The notes: generated from the sequence alone by a model not told the origin. Numbered from the stretch's first letter, positions 44,770-54,003 are shown. The stretch is DNA of 64,000 nt from an uncultured Subdoligranulum sp. (GCA_904374465.1 CAJFFY010000009.1:1-64000); one strand, 5' to 3'. Program-made: numbers and translations.

Positions 44770-45642
44770 TTATTCGATGGTGATGGACCAGCTGAAGGTC
44801 TTGTGTTCGCCGGGGGCCAGCGTCTCGTGCTTGCCTTCCTCATTCACCGAGTTGGCCCAACCGTTCCAGGGCTCCATGCAGACAAAGGACTCGGCATCCT
44901 GCTGCCACAGCACCCCGTTGGTGAAGCAGCTTTCGTCAAAGGCCACCGTGACCTTGTGACCGTTGCCGGCATCCGTCATAACCATGGGGCTCTTGACGCC
45001 GGTAAGCAGCCGGATGGAATCGGCGCTGCCCGGCTTGCGGGTCAGCGTGATGGGCTGGGGTGCCGCGGGCTGTTCCCCCTTGGCATCCTCCGAGCAGGTG
45101 GCGGCGTCAATGGCAAAGGAGACATTATCCAGGTTGCTGGCCGCAAAGTAGGGGTGGAAGCCCACGCTGAAGGGCAGGTCCTTGTCGCCGGTGTTGGCCA
45201 CCGTCAGGGCCAGAGTGGCGGTGTTGCCCGCCAGCGTGTAGCGCATGGTCAGCAAAAAGTCGAAGGGATACACAAACTTGGTCAACCCGTTGGGGGCCAG
45301 CGTCAGTTCGATGGCCTCGTCCGTGGCGGTCTTGACCTGCCACGGCACCAGGTCGGCCAGGCCGTGGACCTCGATGGGATAGTCCGCGCCGCCGAAATGG
45401 TGCACGCCGCCGTCCGGCTTGCTGCAGCTGGGGAACAGGATGGGGATACCGCAGCGGGGCCGGTCGGTGGACTCAAAGTTCTTGTCCCGCAGCCAGAGGT
45501 ACTCTTCCCCGTCTTTGGTGAAGGATGTGGCCATACCGCCCTTTTCGGGGGTGACAGTCAGGGCGTAGGCCCCATCGGTCAGCGTCAGCGTGGCATACCG
45601 GGCACCGTACTTTTCATAGGTCCCGTTCTGAATGGTAGACAT
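44770..45642 (-). CDS. Aldose 1-epimerase family protein
   Basis: A 290-residue galactose-mutarotase-fold protein. It has PRCGIPILFPSC, the active-site histidines in VHGLADLVPW and VGFHPYF, and the C-terminal VCMEPWNGWANS followed by LAPGEH. It interconverts sugar anomers; the exact sugar is unknown, and hexose-6-phosphate mutarotases look similar. It lies 61 nt downstream of uxaA with a hairpin but no T-run between them, so it probably belongs to the hexuronate operon. Confidence 0.88.
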   Translation of the reverse strand: MSTIQNGTYEKYGARYATLTLTDGAYALTVTPEKGGMATSFTKDGEEYLWLRDKNFESTDRPRCGIPILFPSCSKPDGGVHHFGGADYPIEVHGLADLVPWQVKTATDEAIELTLAPNGLTKFVYPFDFLLTMRYTLAGNTATLALTVANTGDKDLPFSVGFHPYFAASNLDNVSFAIDAATCSEDAKGEQPAAPQPITLTRKPGSADSIRLLTGVKSPMVMTDAGNGHKVTVAFDESCFTNGVLWQQDAESFVCMEPWNGWANSVNEEGKHETLAPGEHKTFSWSITIE

Positions 45643-45703
45643 ACAAACACCTCATTTCAGGATGGGGGCGGCCATCCAGCCGCCCCCTTTGATCAGCAGT
45701 ATA

Positions 45704-47188
45704 TCACAGGACCACGCCGTCTTTGAAGATGGAAATTTCGCGGAAGCCCTTTTCCTCGGCGCAGGTCTTTTTGCCGGAGGCCACTTCCAGCACCAGCCGG
45801 TACAGATCGGCCCCGGCCTCGTCCAGGGTGCGCTGGCCGTCCGCCACCACACCGGCGTTGAAGTCGATCCAGTTCTTCTTCTTTTCGGCCAGCTGGCTGT
45901 TGGTGGCAATCTTCAGGGTGGGCGCCGGCGCACCGAAGGGAGTGCCGCGGCCGGTGGAGAAGAGAATCATGTGGGCGCCGGCCGCCGTCAGGGCGGTGGC
46001 GGACACCAGGTCGTTGCCCGGGCCATAGAGCATGTTCAGGCCCTTGGTCACCACGGGATCGCCGTACCCGATGACGTCCATGATGGGGGCGCTGCCGCCC
46101 TTCTGGACACAGCCGCAGGACTTGTCCTCCAAGGTGGTGATGCCGCCCTGCTTGTTGCCCGGGCTGGGATTGTCGTAGACCACCTCGTTGTGGCTGATGA
46201 AATACTCCTTGAAGCCGTTGATCATATGGACGGCCTTTTCAAAGACTTCCTCGTTCTGGCAGCGATCCATCAGGAAGCCCTCGGCGCCGAACATTTCGGG
46301 CACCTCGGTGAGCACCGTGGAGCCGCCCCGGGCGCAGAGCATATCGCTGAACCGGCCGATGGTGGGGTTGGCGGTGATGCCGGACAGACCGTCCGAACCG
46401 CCGCATTTCATGCCGACGACCAGCTCGCTGGCAGGGATGGGCTCCCGCTGGAACTGTCCGGCATAGGCCGCCAGTTCCTTCAGGATCTCGCGGCCGGCGG
46501 CCAGCTCATCCTCCACATCCTGGCAGGTGAGGAACTTGACACGGTCGGGGTCATACTCGCCCAGCTCGGCCACAAACTGGTCGTGGGTCAGGTTCTCGCA
46601 GCCCAGGGACAGCACCAGCACGGCGCCGGCATTGGGGTGGCGCACCAGCGAGGCCAGCAGTTTGCGGGTCTGGGCATGGTCATGACCGGTCTGGGAGCAG
46701 CCGAAGGGATGGGTGAAGGTGTACAGGCCGTCGATGCTGCCGGTGACCAGGTCCTGGTTGTCCCGCACCAGGGCTTTGGCGCAGTCGTTGACGCAGCCCA
46801 CCGTGGGGACGATCCAGATTTCGTTGCGGATGGCGGCACGGCCGTCCTTGCGGCGATAGCCCATAAAGGTTTCGGGCTCCACCGGGGTCAGGGGCTGCAC
46901 CTTGGGATGGTAGCAATATTCGATCTCGCCGGACAGGTTGGTGTGCACGTTGTGGGTGTGCATCCAGGTGCCGGGTACGGCGTCGGCGGTGGCATGGCCG
47001 ATGGGGAAGCCGTACTTGATGACGTTTTCGCCTTCCTTGATGGGGGCGATGGCCATCTTGTGGCCCTGGGGGATATCCTCCACAGCGGTGACGGTGGTGT
47101 TGTCCACGGGCACGGCCGTTCCCTTGGCGATGGGATGCAACGCGACCACCACATTGTCGCTGGGATTGATTTTGATAGCAAGCGGCAT
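45704..47188 (-). CDS. uxaA: Altronate dehydratase
   Basis: Converts D-altronate to 2-keto-3-deoxygluconate in galacturonate catabolism. The 494-residue product has the N-terminal SAF domain (about 1-90, VVVALHPIAKG), FMGYRRKDGRAAIRNEIWI split at the linker, THPFGCSQTGHD, and MKCGGSDGLSGITANP, all family-typical. AAAGGAG precedes the start. It follows uxaB after 77 nt that contain a terminator-like hairpin. Confidence 0.95.
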   Translation of the reverse strand: MPLAIKINPSDNVVVALHPIAKGTAVPVDNTTVTAVEDIPQGHKMAIAPIKEGENVIKYGFPIGHATADAVPGTWMHTHNVHTNLSGEIEYCYHPKVQPLTPVEPETFMGYRRKDGRAAIRNEIWIVPTVGCVNDCAKALVRDNQDLVTGSIDGLYTFTHPFGCSQTGHDHAQTRKLLASLVRHPNAGAVLVLSLGCENLTHDQFVAELGEYDPDRVKFLTCQDVEDELAAGREILKELAAYAGQFQREPIPASELVVGMKCGGSDGLSGITANPTIGRFSDMLCARGGSTVLTEVPEMFGAEGFLMDRCQNEEVFEKAVHMINGFKEYFISHNEVVYDNPSPGNKQGGITTLEDKSCGCVQKGGSAPIMDVIGYGDPVVTKGLNMLYGPGNDLVSATALTAAGAHMILFSTGRGTPFGAPAPTLKIATNSQLAEKKKNWIDFNAGVVADGQRTLDEAGADLYRLVLEVASGKKTCAEEKGFREISIFKDGVVL

Positions 47189-47210
47189 GAGCGTATCTCC
47201 TTTTGTATCG

Positions 47211-47249
47211 TTTGAAAGAAAAAGGGGCCGGAGGGCAACCTCCGGCCCC
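47211..47249 (-). terminator. Terminator between uxaB and uxaA
   Basis: A perfect 11-bp GC stem, GGGGCCGGAGG with its complement around a 4-nt loop (47224-47249), is followed on the minus strand by TTTTTCTTTC. Partial read-through would lower uxaA relative to uxaB. Confidence 0.8.
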
Positions 47250-47265
47250 GGATGGGGTTTTCAGC

Positions 47266-48765
47266 TTACAGGCAGGAAGCGTAGGCAGCCAGCGCGCCCT
47301 TTTCGCGGATCATCGTCAGGTTCTTGACGGTGACTTCCTCGAAGTCGAGGACCTTGGTCAGATCCTGACCCCACATCTGCTCGTTGGTCATGACCGCATG
47401 GACCAGCGTGGGGATGTCGTCGTCCTTGTGGTCGTTGTAGAATTCCAGCACCCAGCGGTCGTCATTGACGGTGTAGGTGTTGCCCTTGGGGCGCTTGCAG
47501 ACCAGGCCGGCGTCGGTCAGTTCCTGGATATCGTTGCTATAGAAGGCAATGTAGGCGGCCAGGCCCATGGCCAGGCAGGCGGGCAGCTTGCCGTTCTTCT
47601 CCACATACTCCAGCAGGGACGGCATGTTGCGGGCACGCCACTTGGCGGTGGAGTTCAGGCTGATGCTCATGAGCTCATGGTTGACGAAGGGGTTGTTGAA
47701 GCGGTCCTGCACGGCGGCGGCGAACTTCTTGCAGTCCTCCTGATCCAGGGGCAGAATGGGCACAACTTCCTCCAGCAGCATCTTGTTCATGAACTTGAGG
47801 ATGGTGTCGTCATGCATGCAATCCCGCACAATGTCGAAACCGGCCAGGTAAGCACCCAGCACAAAGCCGGTGTGCGCGCCGTTGAGGATGCGCACCTTGC
47901 GCTTCTTGTAGGGGCTCATGTCGGTGGTCACAAAGACATTGGACTCCAGGCCCGCCTTGCGGAAGGGCAGCACGTCGTTGAGCTTGGGATCGCCCTCGAT
48001 GACCCAGACGCCGAACACTTCGCCCACGTCGGTCAGCGGGTCGGCATAGCCATTCTTTTCTTCCAGGGCAGCCACTTCCTGGGGATCCCGGATGCGGCCG
48101 GGCACGATGCGGTCCACCAGGGAGCCGCAGAAGGTGCATTCCTCATTGACGTACTTCTTGAAGCCGTCTTCCAGACCCCACTGGTCGATATACTGATTGA
48201 CGCACTTGAGCAGTTCCTTGCCGTTGTTGTCGATCAGCTCGCAGGCCAGCATCAGGATGCCCTTCTTGCCCGCCTGGTAGCGGTGATAGAGCACCTGGGT
48301 CAGCTTGGCGGGGAAGCTGGACGGCGGGCAGTCGGTCTGCTGGCAGGCGGGATCGTAAACGATGCCGGCCTCGGTGGTGTTGGAGACGATGATCTCCAGG
48401 TCATCGCTGGCGGCCACGGCCATCATCTTGTCGTAGTCTTCCTTCTCATAGGGGTTCAGGCAGCGGGACACGCTGGAAATCACCCGTTTGGCATCCACCT
48501 TCTGGCCGTTTTCGCTGCCGCGCAGGTAGAGGGTGTACAAACCGTCCTGGGCGTTGATCATCTTGGCCAGACCGGGCGCAATGGGCTGTACCAGAACGCA
48601 CTTGCCGTTCCAGTCCGCCTTTTCGTTGGCCAGGTCGAACCAGTAATCCACAAAGGCGCGCAGGAAGTTGCCCTCGCCAAACTGGAGGACCTTCTCGGGC
48701 GCATCTTTCAGGATGTAGCCGTCATAGCCGGACTTTTTCAGCACGTCATAGTTCAAAGTTTCCAT
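47266..48765 (-). CDS. uxaB: Tagaturonate reductase (altronate oxidoreductase)
   Basis: NADH-dependent reduction of D-tagaturonate to D-altronate. The 499-residue polyol-dehydrogenase-family enzyme opens VLQFGEGNFLRAFVDYWFD and has VRILNGAHTGFVLGAYLAG (Lys/His catalytic region) and FNNPFVNHELMSISLNS. It fits between UxaC (isomerase) and UxaA (dehydratase), all in this locus. Monocistronic start with its own promoter. Confidence 0.94.
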   Translation of the reverse strand: METLNYDVLKKSGYDGYILKDAPEKVLQFGEGNFLRAFVDYWFDLANEKADWNGKCVLVQPIAPGLAKMINAQDGLYTLYLRGSENGQKVDAKRVISSVSRCLNPYEKEDYDKMMAVAASDDLEIIVSNTTEAGIVYDPACQQTDCPPSSFPAKLTQVLYHRYQAGKKGILMLACELIDNNGKELLKCVNQYIDQWGLEDGFKKYVNEECTFCGSLVDRIVPGRIRDPQEVAALEEKNGYADPLTDVGEVFGVWVIEGDPKLNDVLPFRKAGLESNVFVTTDMSPYKKRKVRILNGAHTGFVLGAYLAGFDIVRDCMHDDTILKFMNKMLLEEVVPILPLDQEDCKKFAAAVQDRFNNPFVNHELMSISLNSTAKWRARNMPSLLEYVEKNGKLPACLAMGLAAYIAFYSNDIQELTDAGLVCKRPKGNTYTVNDDRWVLEFYNDHKDDDIPTLVHAVMTNEQMWGQDLTKVLDFEEVTVKNLTMIREKGALAAYASCL

Positions 48766-48839
48766 AAACGTTCTCTCTCCTTGTCGTGGTGTGTTTGCGT
48801 GTGTCGGTTTGCCTTACGCCATACGCGTTCTCTGCTTTT

Positions 48840-48868
48840 ATTGTAGAATTTTTCGCTTTTTCCGTCAA
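48840..48868 (-). promoter_or_regulatory. Promoter of uxaB
   Basis: On the minus strand, -35 TTGACG (48863-48868), a 17-nt spacer and TACAAT (48840-48845). Confidence 0.8.
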
Positions 48869-48932
48869 GGCAGTTTCCAAACCGAACAAACATATTTTGC
48901 GCACATTCTTGGTGCGCCGCCGGTTTCCACAT

Positions 48933-48942
48933 CTTGTACAAG
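48933..48942. promoter_or_regulatory. Palindrome between the uxaB and uxaC promoters
   Basis: CTTGTACAAG, a perfect 10-bp palindrome, lies between the two divergent promoters. It is a candidate operator for a hexuronate regulator; no such regulator gene is in the window. Confidence 0.4.
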
Positions 48943-48994
48943 AAACAGGCTTGTTTTTTGGTAATTTTTTCTTGTTTCCAGCAACTTTTACAAC

Positions 48995-49023
48995 TTGTTG
49001 CCTTCCGCCGGATTATGTATAAT
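48995..49023 (+). promoter_or_regulatory. Promoter of uxaC
   Basis: TTGTTG (48995-49000), a 17-nt spacer and TATAAT (49018-49023). The leader to 49147 begins with an inverted repeat GTATGCG/CGCATAC (49033-49057) a few bases after the likely start of transcription. Confidence 0.7.
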
Positions 49024-49147
49024 AGTACCAGAGTATGCGTTTTTGGCACCCGCATACGGTGCAAACTTTGTACCGTGTCCCCTGCCGGAATGCAGCACCA
49101 CCGTATCCTCGGTTCATTATTTTAAAACAACGAAGGAGCGTCTGTAC

Positions 49148-50590
49148 ATGAAAGCATTTATGGACAAAGACTTTTTGCTGGAGACCCCTACCGCGCAACA
49201 TCTGTACCATGATTACTCGGCCAACCTGCCCATCGTGGACTACCATTGCCACATTCCCCCGCAGGAAATTTACGAGAACCGCCGCTTTGAAAACATCGCC
49301 CAGGTCTGGCTGGGCGGCCACCAGGTGCTGGCCGACGGTTCGGACTATTACTTCGGCGACCACTACAAGTGGCGTGTGATGCGTTCCAACGGAGTGCCCG
49401 AGGAATACATCACCGGCGACAAGCCCGACCGCGAGCGCTTCCAGAAATTTGCCGAGGCGCTGGAGATGGCCATCGGCAACCCCATGTACACCTGGTGCCA
49501 CCTGGAGCTGAAGAAGTACTTCGGCTACGAGGGCGTGCTCAACGGAGAAACCGCCGAAGAGGTGTGGAACCTCTGCAACGAAAAGCTGCAGAACGATCCC
49601 AAGCTGACCGTTCGCGGCCTGATCGAACAGAGCAACGTGGCCATGGTGGGCACCACCGATGACCCCGTCGACTCGCTGGAATGGCACAAGAAGATCAAGG
49701 AAGACGCTTCCATCAAGCTGGTGGTGGCACCCTCCTACCGTCCCGACAAGGCCCTGAACATCCGCAAGCCCGGCTTTGCCGAATACATGCACAAGCTGGA
49801 ACAGGTTGTGGGCCGTGAGTTCAAGTGCGCCGACTGCGTGGTCAGCGCCCTGGACGAGCGCCTGCAGTTCTTTGTGGAGATGGGCTGCCGCGCTTCCGAC
49901 CACGGCCTGGACTACATCCCCTATGTGGAGACCGATGCCGACAAGGCCACCGCTGCTTTCAAGAAGGCTATGGCCGGCGAACCCCTGACCCAGGAGGAAG
50001 GCGACGCCTACACCACCTATGTGCTGCTGGCACTGGGCCGCCTGTACAAGAAGTACGGCGTGGTCATGCAGCTGCACTACAGCTGCCTGCGCAACGTCAA
50101 CGACAAGATGTACAAGAAGCTGGGCCCCGACACCGGCTATGACATGATTGCCGTGACTGACTGCAGCGCCACCATCAGCAGCCTGCTGAGCAACCTGACC
50201 GCCACCGGCGAATGCCCCAAGGTCATCCTGTACAGCCTGAACCCCGCCGACTTTGACATGCTGGGCACCCTGATGGGTGCATTCCAGGATGACGAGATTC
50301 CCGGCAAGATCCAGCTGGGCTCCGCCTGGTGGTTCTGCGACACCGATGACGGCATGTACCAGCAGATGAAGACGCTGGCTCGTCTGGGCCTGCTGGGCAA
50401 CTTCATCGGCATGCTGACCGACAGCCGCAGCTTCCTGAGCTACACCCGCCACGAGCTGTTCCGCCGTCTGATGTGCAACCTCATCGGCAACTGGGTGGAG
50501 AACGGCCAGTACCCCAACGACGAAAAGGCCCTGAAGAAGATTGTGGAAGGCATCAGCTACTACAACGCCAAGCGCTACTTCAACCTGTAA
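49148..50590 (+). CDS. uxaC: Glucuronate/galacturonate isomerase
   Basis: Isomerises D-glucuronate or D-galacturonate to fructuronate or tagaturonate. The 480-residue amidohydrolase-fold enzyme has IVDYHCHIPPQEIYENR (metal histidines), GTTDDPVDSLEWH, MQLHYSCLRNVN and LGSAWWFCDTDDGM near the C-terminus. The start at 49148 follows GAAGGAG by about 9 nt. Divergent from uxaB-uxaA. Confidence 0.96.
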   Translation: MKAFMDKDFLLETPTAQHLYHDYSANLPIVDYHCHIPPQEIYENRRFENIAQVWLGGHQVLADGSDYYFGDHYKWRVMRSNGVPEEYITGDKPDRERFQKFAEALEMAIGNPMYTWCHLELKKYFGYEGVLNGETAEEVWNLCNEKLQNDPKLTVRGLIEQSNVAMVGTTDDPVDSLEWHKKIKEDASIKLVVAPSYRPDKALNIRKPGFAEYMHKLEQVVGREFKCADCVVSALDERLQFFVEMGCRASDHGLDYIPYVETDADKATAAFKKAMAGEPLTQEEGDAYTTYVLLALGRLYKKYGVVMQLHYSCLRNVNDKMYKKLGPDTGYDMIAVTDCSATISSLLSNLTATGECPKVILYSLNPADFDMLGTLMGAFQDDEIPGKIQLGSAWWFCDTDDGMYQQMKTLARLGLLGNFIGMLTDSRSFLSYTRHELFRRLMCNLIGNWVENGQYPNDEKALKKIVEGISYYNAKRYFNL

Positions 50591-50610
50591 ATCCCCGCAA
50601 AAACAAAAAA

Positions 50611-50667
50611 GCGCGGTCTGTACCGCGCCTGCATAGGAAAAAGGCCACCGCAGGGTGGCCTTTTTCC
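50611..50667. terminator. Double hairpin terminator between uxaC and nrdG
   Basis: First hairpin GCGCGGT-CTGT-ACCGCGC (50611-50628), with an A-run on its left that is a T-run for the minus strand. Second hairpin AAAAAGGCCACC-GCAG-GGTGGCCTTTTT (50638-50665), symmetrical. They end the convergent genes uxaC and nrdG. Confidence 0.9.
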
Positions 50668-50674
50668 GTTATAT

Positions 50675-51223
50675 TCACATTTTATGGTCGGCAAAGATGG
50701 GATCATCCTGCCAGAGCACCACATTCCCCGCCGCACGGGTCTTGTTCATATCAATGATCCGCTGGTTGCTGGACCCGCGGAACCGCAGGCTGATGTCGTA
50801 TTTGTCCTGAACGAAGTCGCCGTCCACCAGCACGTCGATGTACTGCAAAAATTCGTCGGTCACCTCGCACCGGCCCGGGCCGGTCTGCAGCACTTCGGTC
50901 TCGTAATGGTTGCCGGTATAACACCAGATGGTCTTTTGCGGGAACAGAATCTTTACATTTTTTATAAAGGGCAGCAGCGCACGCTGGTTTTCCGGTTCCA
51001 GCGGCTCGCCCCCCAACAGCGACAACCCGTTGATATAGTCCGGCTCCAGGCTTTGCAGGATTTTGTTGCGGACTTCCTTGGTAAAGGGCTCGCCATAGTG
51101 GAAATCCCACGCCACCGCATTGAAGCAGTTGGGGCAATGGCGCCGGCAGCCCGAAACAAACAGACTGGTGCGCACACCCTCGCCGTTGGCGATGTCGCAG
51201 TATTTGATGGTCGCATAATTCAT
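50675..51223 (-). CDS. nrdG: Anaerobic ribonucleotide reductase activating protein
   Basis: Radical SAM enzyme that installs the glycyl radical in NrdD. The 182-residue product has the cluster motif CRRHCPNC (Cys26, Cys30, Cys33), GLSLLGGEPLEPEN and DVLVDGDFV, all family-typical. The start at 51223 follows AGGAG. It is transcribed divergently from nrdD, so both share the upstream NrdR region. Confidence 0.95.
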   Translation of the reverse strand: MNYATIKYCDIANGEGVRTSLFVSGCRRHCPNCFNAVAWDFHYGEPFTKEVRNKILQSLEPDYINGLSLLGGEPLEPENQRALLPFIKNVKILFPQKTIWCYTGNHYETEVLQTGPGRCEVTDEFLQYIDVLVDGDFVQDKYDISLRFRGSSNQRIIDMNKTRAAGNVVLWQDDPIFADHKM

Positions 51224-51458
51224 GCCGGGTAAACTCCTCTGTCTGTGAAATGGAACCCCCACATCTTGTGGTCAAGGGAACTTTCTCCCCCATGGGCACA
51301 CCCAGTATAACAGCTTTGCCGGCATCCCGCAAGCCCCAAGGCAGCCCAAAACGTCCATTTTTATTCGTTGTATCGCACTTTTGTGTAGATGTCCCCAAAT
51401 TTACCAAAAAAAGAGGGTGAATTTCGTCACTTATTTTTTGGACGTTGAAACGATGAAA
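51224..51458. other. nrdG upstream region, no gene seen
   Basis: About 235 AT-rich bases between nrdG and the NrdR boxes. The nrdG promoter must lie here, but I find no convincing hexamer pair. Open frames crossing it lack ribosome binding sites. Confidence 0.5.
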
Positions 51459-51505
51459 TCGGAATATTTTGTTTCGTTTTTAAAATAACACACTATATAT
51501 TGTGG
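51459..51505. promoter_or_regulatory. Tandem NrdR boxes
   Basis: Box 2, ACACTATATATTGTGG (51490-51505), matches the NrdR consensus closely. Box 1, TCGGAATATTTTGTTT (51459-51474), is degenerate but shares 8 of 9 core bases (ATATTTTGT against ATATATTGT). The two are 31 bp apart, three helical turns, the spacing known for NrdR operators. Confidence 0.82.
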
Positions 51506-51514
51506 TTTTCCCCC

Positions 51515-51543
51515 TTGACTTTTTACCTGTGGCGCGGTAAGAT
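51515..51543 (+). promoter_or_regulatory. Promoter of nrdD
   Basis: TTGACT (51515-51520), a 17-nt spacer and TAAGAT (51538-51543), 10 bp downstream of NrdR box 2. The leader to the start codon is about 95 nt. Confidence 0.65.
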
Positions 51544-51644
51544 AATTGTGCTCGCCATCGAGAGAATACGATGCGCAATAAACCTTATCATTTATACAAT
51601 TTGTTATAAACCGTGCAACACCATTGACATCGAGGAGAACCAGC

Positions 51645-53867
51645 ATGAAGATCATCAAGCGCAACGGCAGTGAAGCCGTTTTCGACATCACCAAAATCAT
51701 TGCGGCAGTCACCAAGGCCAACAATGTTGTGCCGGAAAGCCAGCGCCTGACGAATCACCAGATCATCGAACTGGCCGACAAGGTCCAGGCCTCCTGCCTG
51801 AGCCGCGGCCATGCCATGAACGTGGAAGAGATCCAGGACATCGTCGAGGACGCCATTATGGCCACCGGTGCCTACGAGGTCGCCCGCAAGTATATCACCT
51901 ACCGCTATGTGCAGAACCTCAAGCGGACCCACAACACCACCGACGACCGGATTCTTTCGCTGATCGAATGCAACAACGAGGAAGTCAAGCAGGAGAACTC
52001 CAACAAGAACCCCACCGTCAACAGTGTGCAGCGTGACTATATGGCCGGTGAGGTCAGCAAGGACCTGACCATGCGGATGCTGCTGCCCCCGGAGATTGTC
52101 AAGGCCCATGAAGAAGGCATCATCCATTTCCACGATGCCGACTACTACGCCCAGCACATGCACAACTGCGACCTGGTCAACCTGGACGATATGCTGCAGA
52201 ACGGCACCGTCATCAGCGGTACCCTCATCGAGAAACCCCATTCCTTCTCCACCGCCTGCAACATTGCAACCCAGATCATCGCCCAGGTGGCTTCCAGCCA
52301 GTACGGCGGTCAGAGCATCAGCCTGACCCATCTGGCTCCCTTTGTGGACGTGAGCCGCAAGAAGATCCGCCGGGATGTGGAAGCCGAGATGAAGGAGTTG
52401 GGCATCAACCCCGGCGAGGAGAAGATTTCCGAGATCGTCGAAGCCCGCCTGCGCGAGGAGATCAAGCGCGGCGTACAGACCATCCAGTACCAGGTGGTTA
52501 CCCTGATGACCACCAATGGCCAGGCCCCCTTCATCACGGTGTTCATGTACCTGGGCGAGGCCGGCGACAACCAGCGCCTCAAGTCCGACCTGGCCATCAT
52601 CATCGAAGAAATGCTGCGTCAGCGTTACCAGGGCGTCAAGAACGAGGCTGGCGTCTGGATCACCCCCGCCTTCCCCAAGCTGATTTATGTGCTGGAGGAG
52701 GACAACATCCGTGAGGGTACCCCCTACTTCTATCTGACCAAACTCGCTGCCAAGTGCACCGCCAAGCGCCTGGTACCCGATTATATCAGCGAGAAAAAGA
52801 TGAAGGAATACAAGCTGTCCAAGGGCGAGACTGAGGGCAACGGCGACGTGTACACCTGCATGGGTTGCCGCAGCTTCCTGACCCCGGACCGCTCCGGCAA
52901 CGGCTGGGACAACATCGCCAACGCCAAGAACTACGACGGCAAGCCCAAGTACTACGGCCGGTTCAACCAGGGCGTGGTTACCATCAACCTGGTGGATGTG
53001 GCCCTGTCCAGCGGCGGTGACTTTGACAAGTTCTGGAAGATCTTCGACGAGCGCCTGGAGCTTTGCCATAAAGCCCTGATGTGCCGCCACAACCGCCTGA
53101 AGGGCACCCTGAGCGACGCCGCTCCCATCCTGTGGCAGTATGGTGCCCTGGCCCGCCTGGAGAAAGGCGAGCCCATCGACAAGCTGCTCTACGGCGGCTA
53201 CTCCACCATCAGCCTGGGTTACGCGGGCCTGTACGAGTGCTGCAAGTATATGACCGGCAAGAGCCACACCGACCCTGCCGCCAAGCCCTTTGCGCTGCAT
53301 GTCATGCAGCATATGAACGATGCCTGCCAGACCTGGAAGAAGCAGCACAACATCGACTTCAGCCTGTATGGCACCCCGCTGGAATCCACCACCTACAAGT
53401 TTGCCAAGTGCCTGCAGAAGCGGTTCGGCATCATTCCCGGCATCACCGACCGCAACTATATCACCAACTCCTACCACGTCCACGTGACCGAGCAGATCGA
53501 CGCCTTCACCAAGCTGAAGTTCGAGAGTGAGTTCCAGAAGCTCAGCCCGGGCGGCGCCATCAGCTATGTGGAAGTGCCCAACATGCAGGACAACCTGGAA
53601 GCCGTCATCAAGGTCATGCAGTTCATCTACGACAACATCATGTATGCCGAGCTGAACACCAAGAGCGACTACTGCCAGGTGTGCGGCTACGACGGCGAGA
53701 TCAGCATCGTGGAAGAAGACGGCAAGCTGATCTGGGAGTGCCCCAAGTGCCACAACCGTGACCAGAACAAGCTCAATGTGGCCCGCCGTACCTGCGGCTA
53801 CATCGGCACCCAGTTCTGGAACCAGGGCCGCACCGCCGAGATCAAGGACCGCGTGCTGCACCTGTAA
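51645..53867 (+). CDS. nrdD: Anaerobic ribonucleoside-triphosphate reductase
   Basis: Glycyl-radical enzyme that reduces NTPs to dNTPs without oxygen. The 740-residue product has an N-terminal ATP-cone (MKIIKRNGSEAVFDITKI), the large catalytic barrel, the zinc site Cys677-Cys680-Cys699-Cys702 (CQVC and CPKC) and the glycyl radical loop RTCGYIG with Gly718. GAGGAG lies before the start. The ATP-cone allows allosteric control by dATP. Confidence 0.97.
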   Translation: MKIIKRNGSEAVFDITKIIAAVTKANNVVPESQRLTNHQIIELADKVQASCLSRGHAMNVEEIQDIVEDAIMATGAYEVARKYITYRYVQNLKRTHNTTDDRILSLIECNNEEVKQENSNKNPTVNSVQRDYMAGEVSKDLTMRMLLPPEIVKAHEEGIIHFHDADYYAQHMHNCDLVNLDDMLQNGTVISGTLIEKPHSFSTACNIATQIIAQVASSQYGGQSISLTHLAPFVDVSRKKIRRDVEAEMKELGINPGEEKISEIVEARLREEIKRGVQTIQYQVVTLMTTNGQAPFITVFMYLGEAGDNQRLKSDLAIIIEEMLRQRYQGVKNEAGVWITPAFPKLIYVLEEDNIREGTPYFYLTKLAAKCTAKRLVPDYISEKKMKEYKLSKGETEGNGDVYTCMGCRSFLTPDRSGNGWDNIANAKNYDGKPKYYGRFNQGVVTINLVDVALSSGGDFDKFWKIFDERLELCHKALMCRHNRLKGTLSDAAPILWQYGALARLEKGEPIDKLLYGGYSTISLGYAGLYECCKYMTGKSHTDPAAKPFALHVMQHMNDACQTWKKQHNIDFSLYGTPLESTTYKFAKCLQKRFGIIPGITDRNYITNSYHVHVTEQIDAFTKLKFESEFQKLSPGGAISYVEVPNMQDNLEAVIKVMQFIYDNIMYAELNTKSDYCQVCGYDGEISIVEEDGKLIWECPKCHNRDQNKLNVARRTCGYIGTQFWNQGRTAEIKDRVLHL

Positions 53868-53886
53868 TTGACATTATAATCCAAGC

Positions 53887-53918
53887 GCCCCGGACCGTGC
53901 TGGGTCCGGGGCCTTTTG
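53887..53918 (+). terminator. Terminator of nrdD
   Basis: GCCCCGGACC pairs with GGTCCGGGGC (53887-53912), followed by CTTTTGTTT. Confidence 0.85.
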
Positions 53919-54003
53919 TTTGGGCCGCTGTCAAAAATTGCACAGTTGTGCGGTGCTTCGTCACTTTTTACAATTTTCTAAAAATATTTACCTAAAGTTT
54001 TAC

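Noticed and set aside
45664..45691. GGGGGCGGC/GCCGCCCCC hairpin between uxaA and galM as a terminator
   Set aside because: No T-run follows on the minus strand; probably an RNA-stability element.
48887..48930. Possible catabolite-response (cre) site near uxaB (TGGAAACCG...)
   Set aside because: Does not fit the TGNAARCG core without an extra base.
48753..49064. A 103-residue minus-strand frame upstream of uxaB
   Set aside because: It spans the promoter, and its composition follows the AT-rich intergenic DNA; no ribosome binding site.
51431..51724. A 97-residue minus-strand frame with a hydrophobic start crossing the nrdD promoter
   Set aside because: It overlaps the nrdD start, the NrdR boxes and the promoter, and has no ribosome binding site.
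51588..53861. A 757-residue open frame antisense to nrdD
   Set aside because: Long antisense frames are common in GC-rich genes with biased third positions. It has no ribosome binding site, and the sense strand encodes a full, recognisable NrdD.
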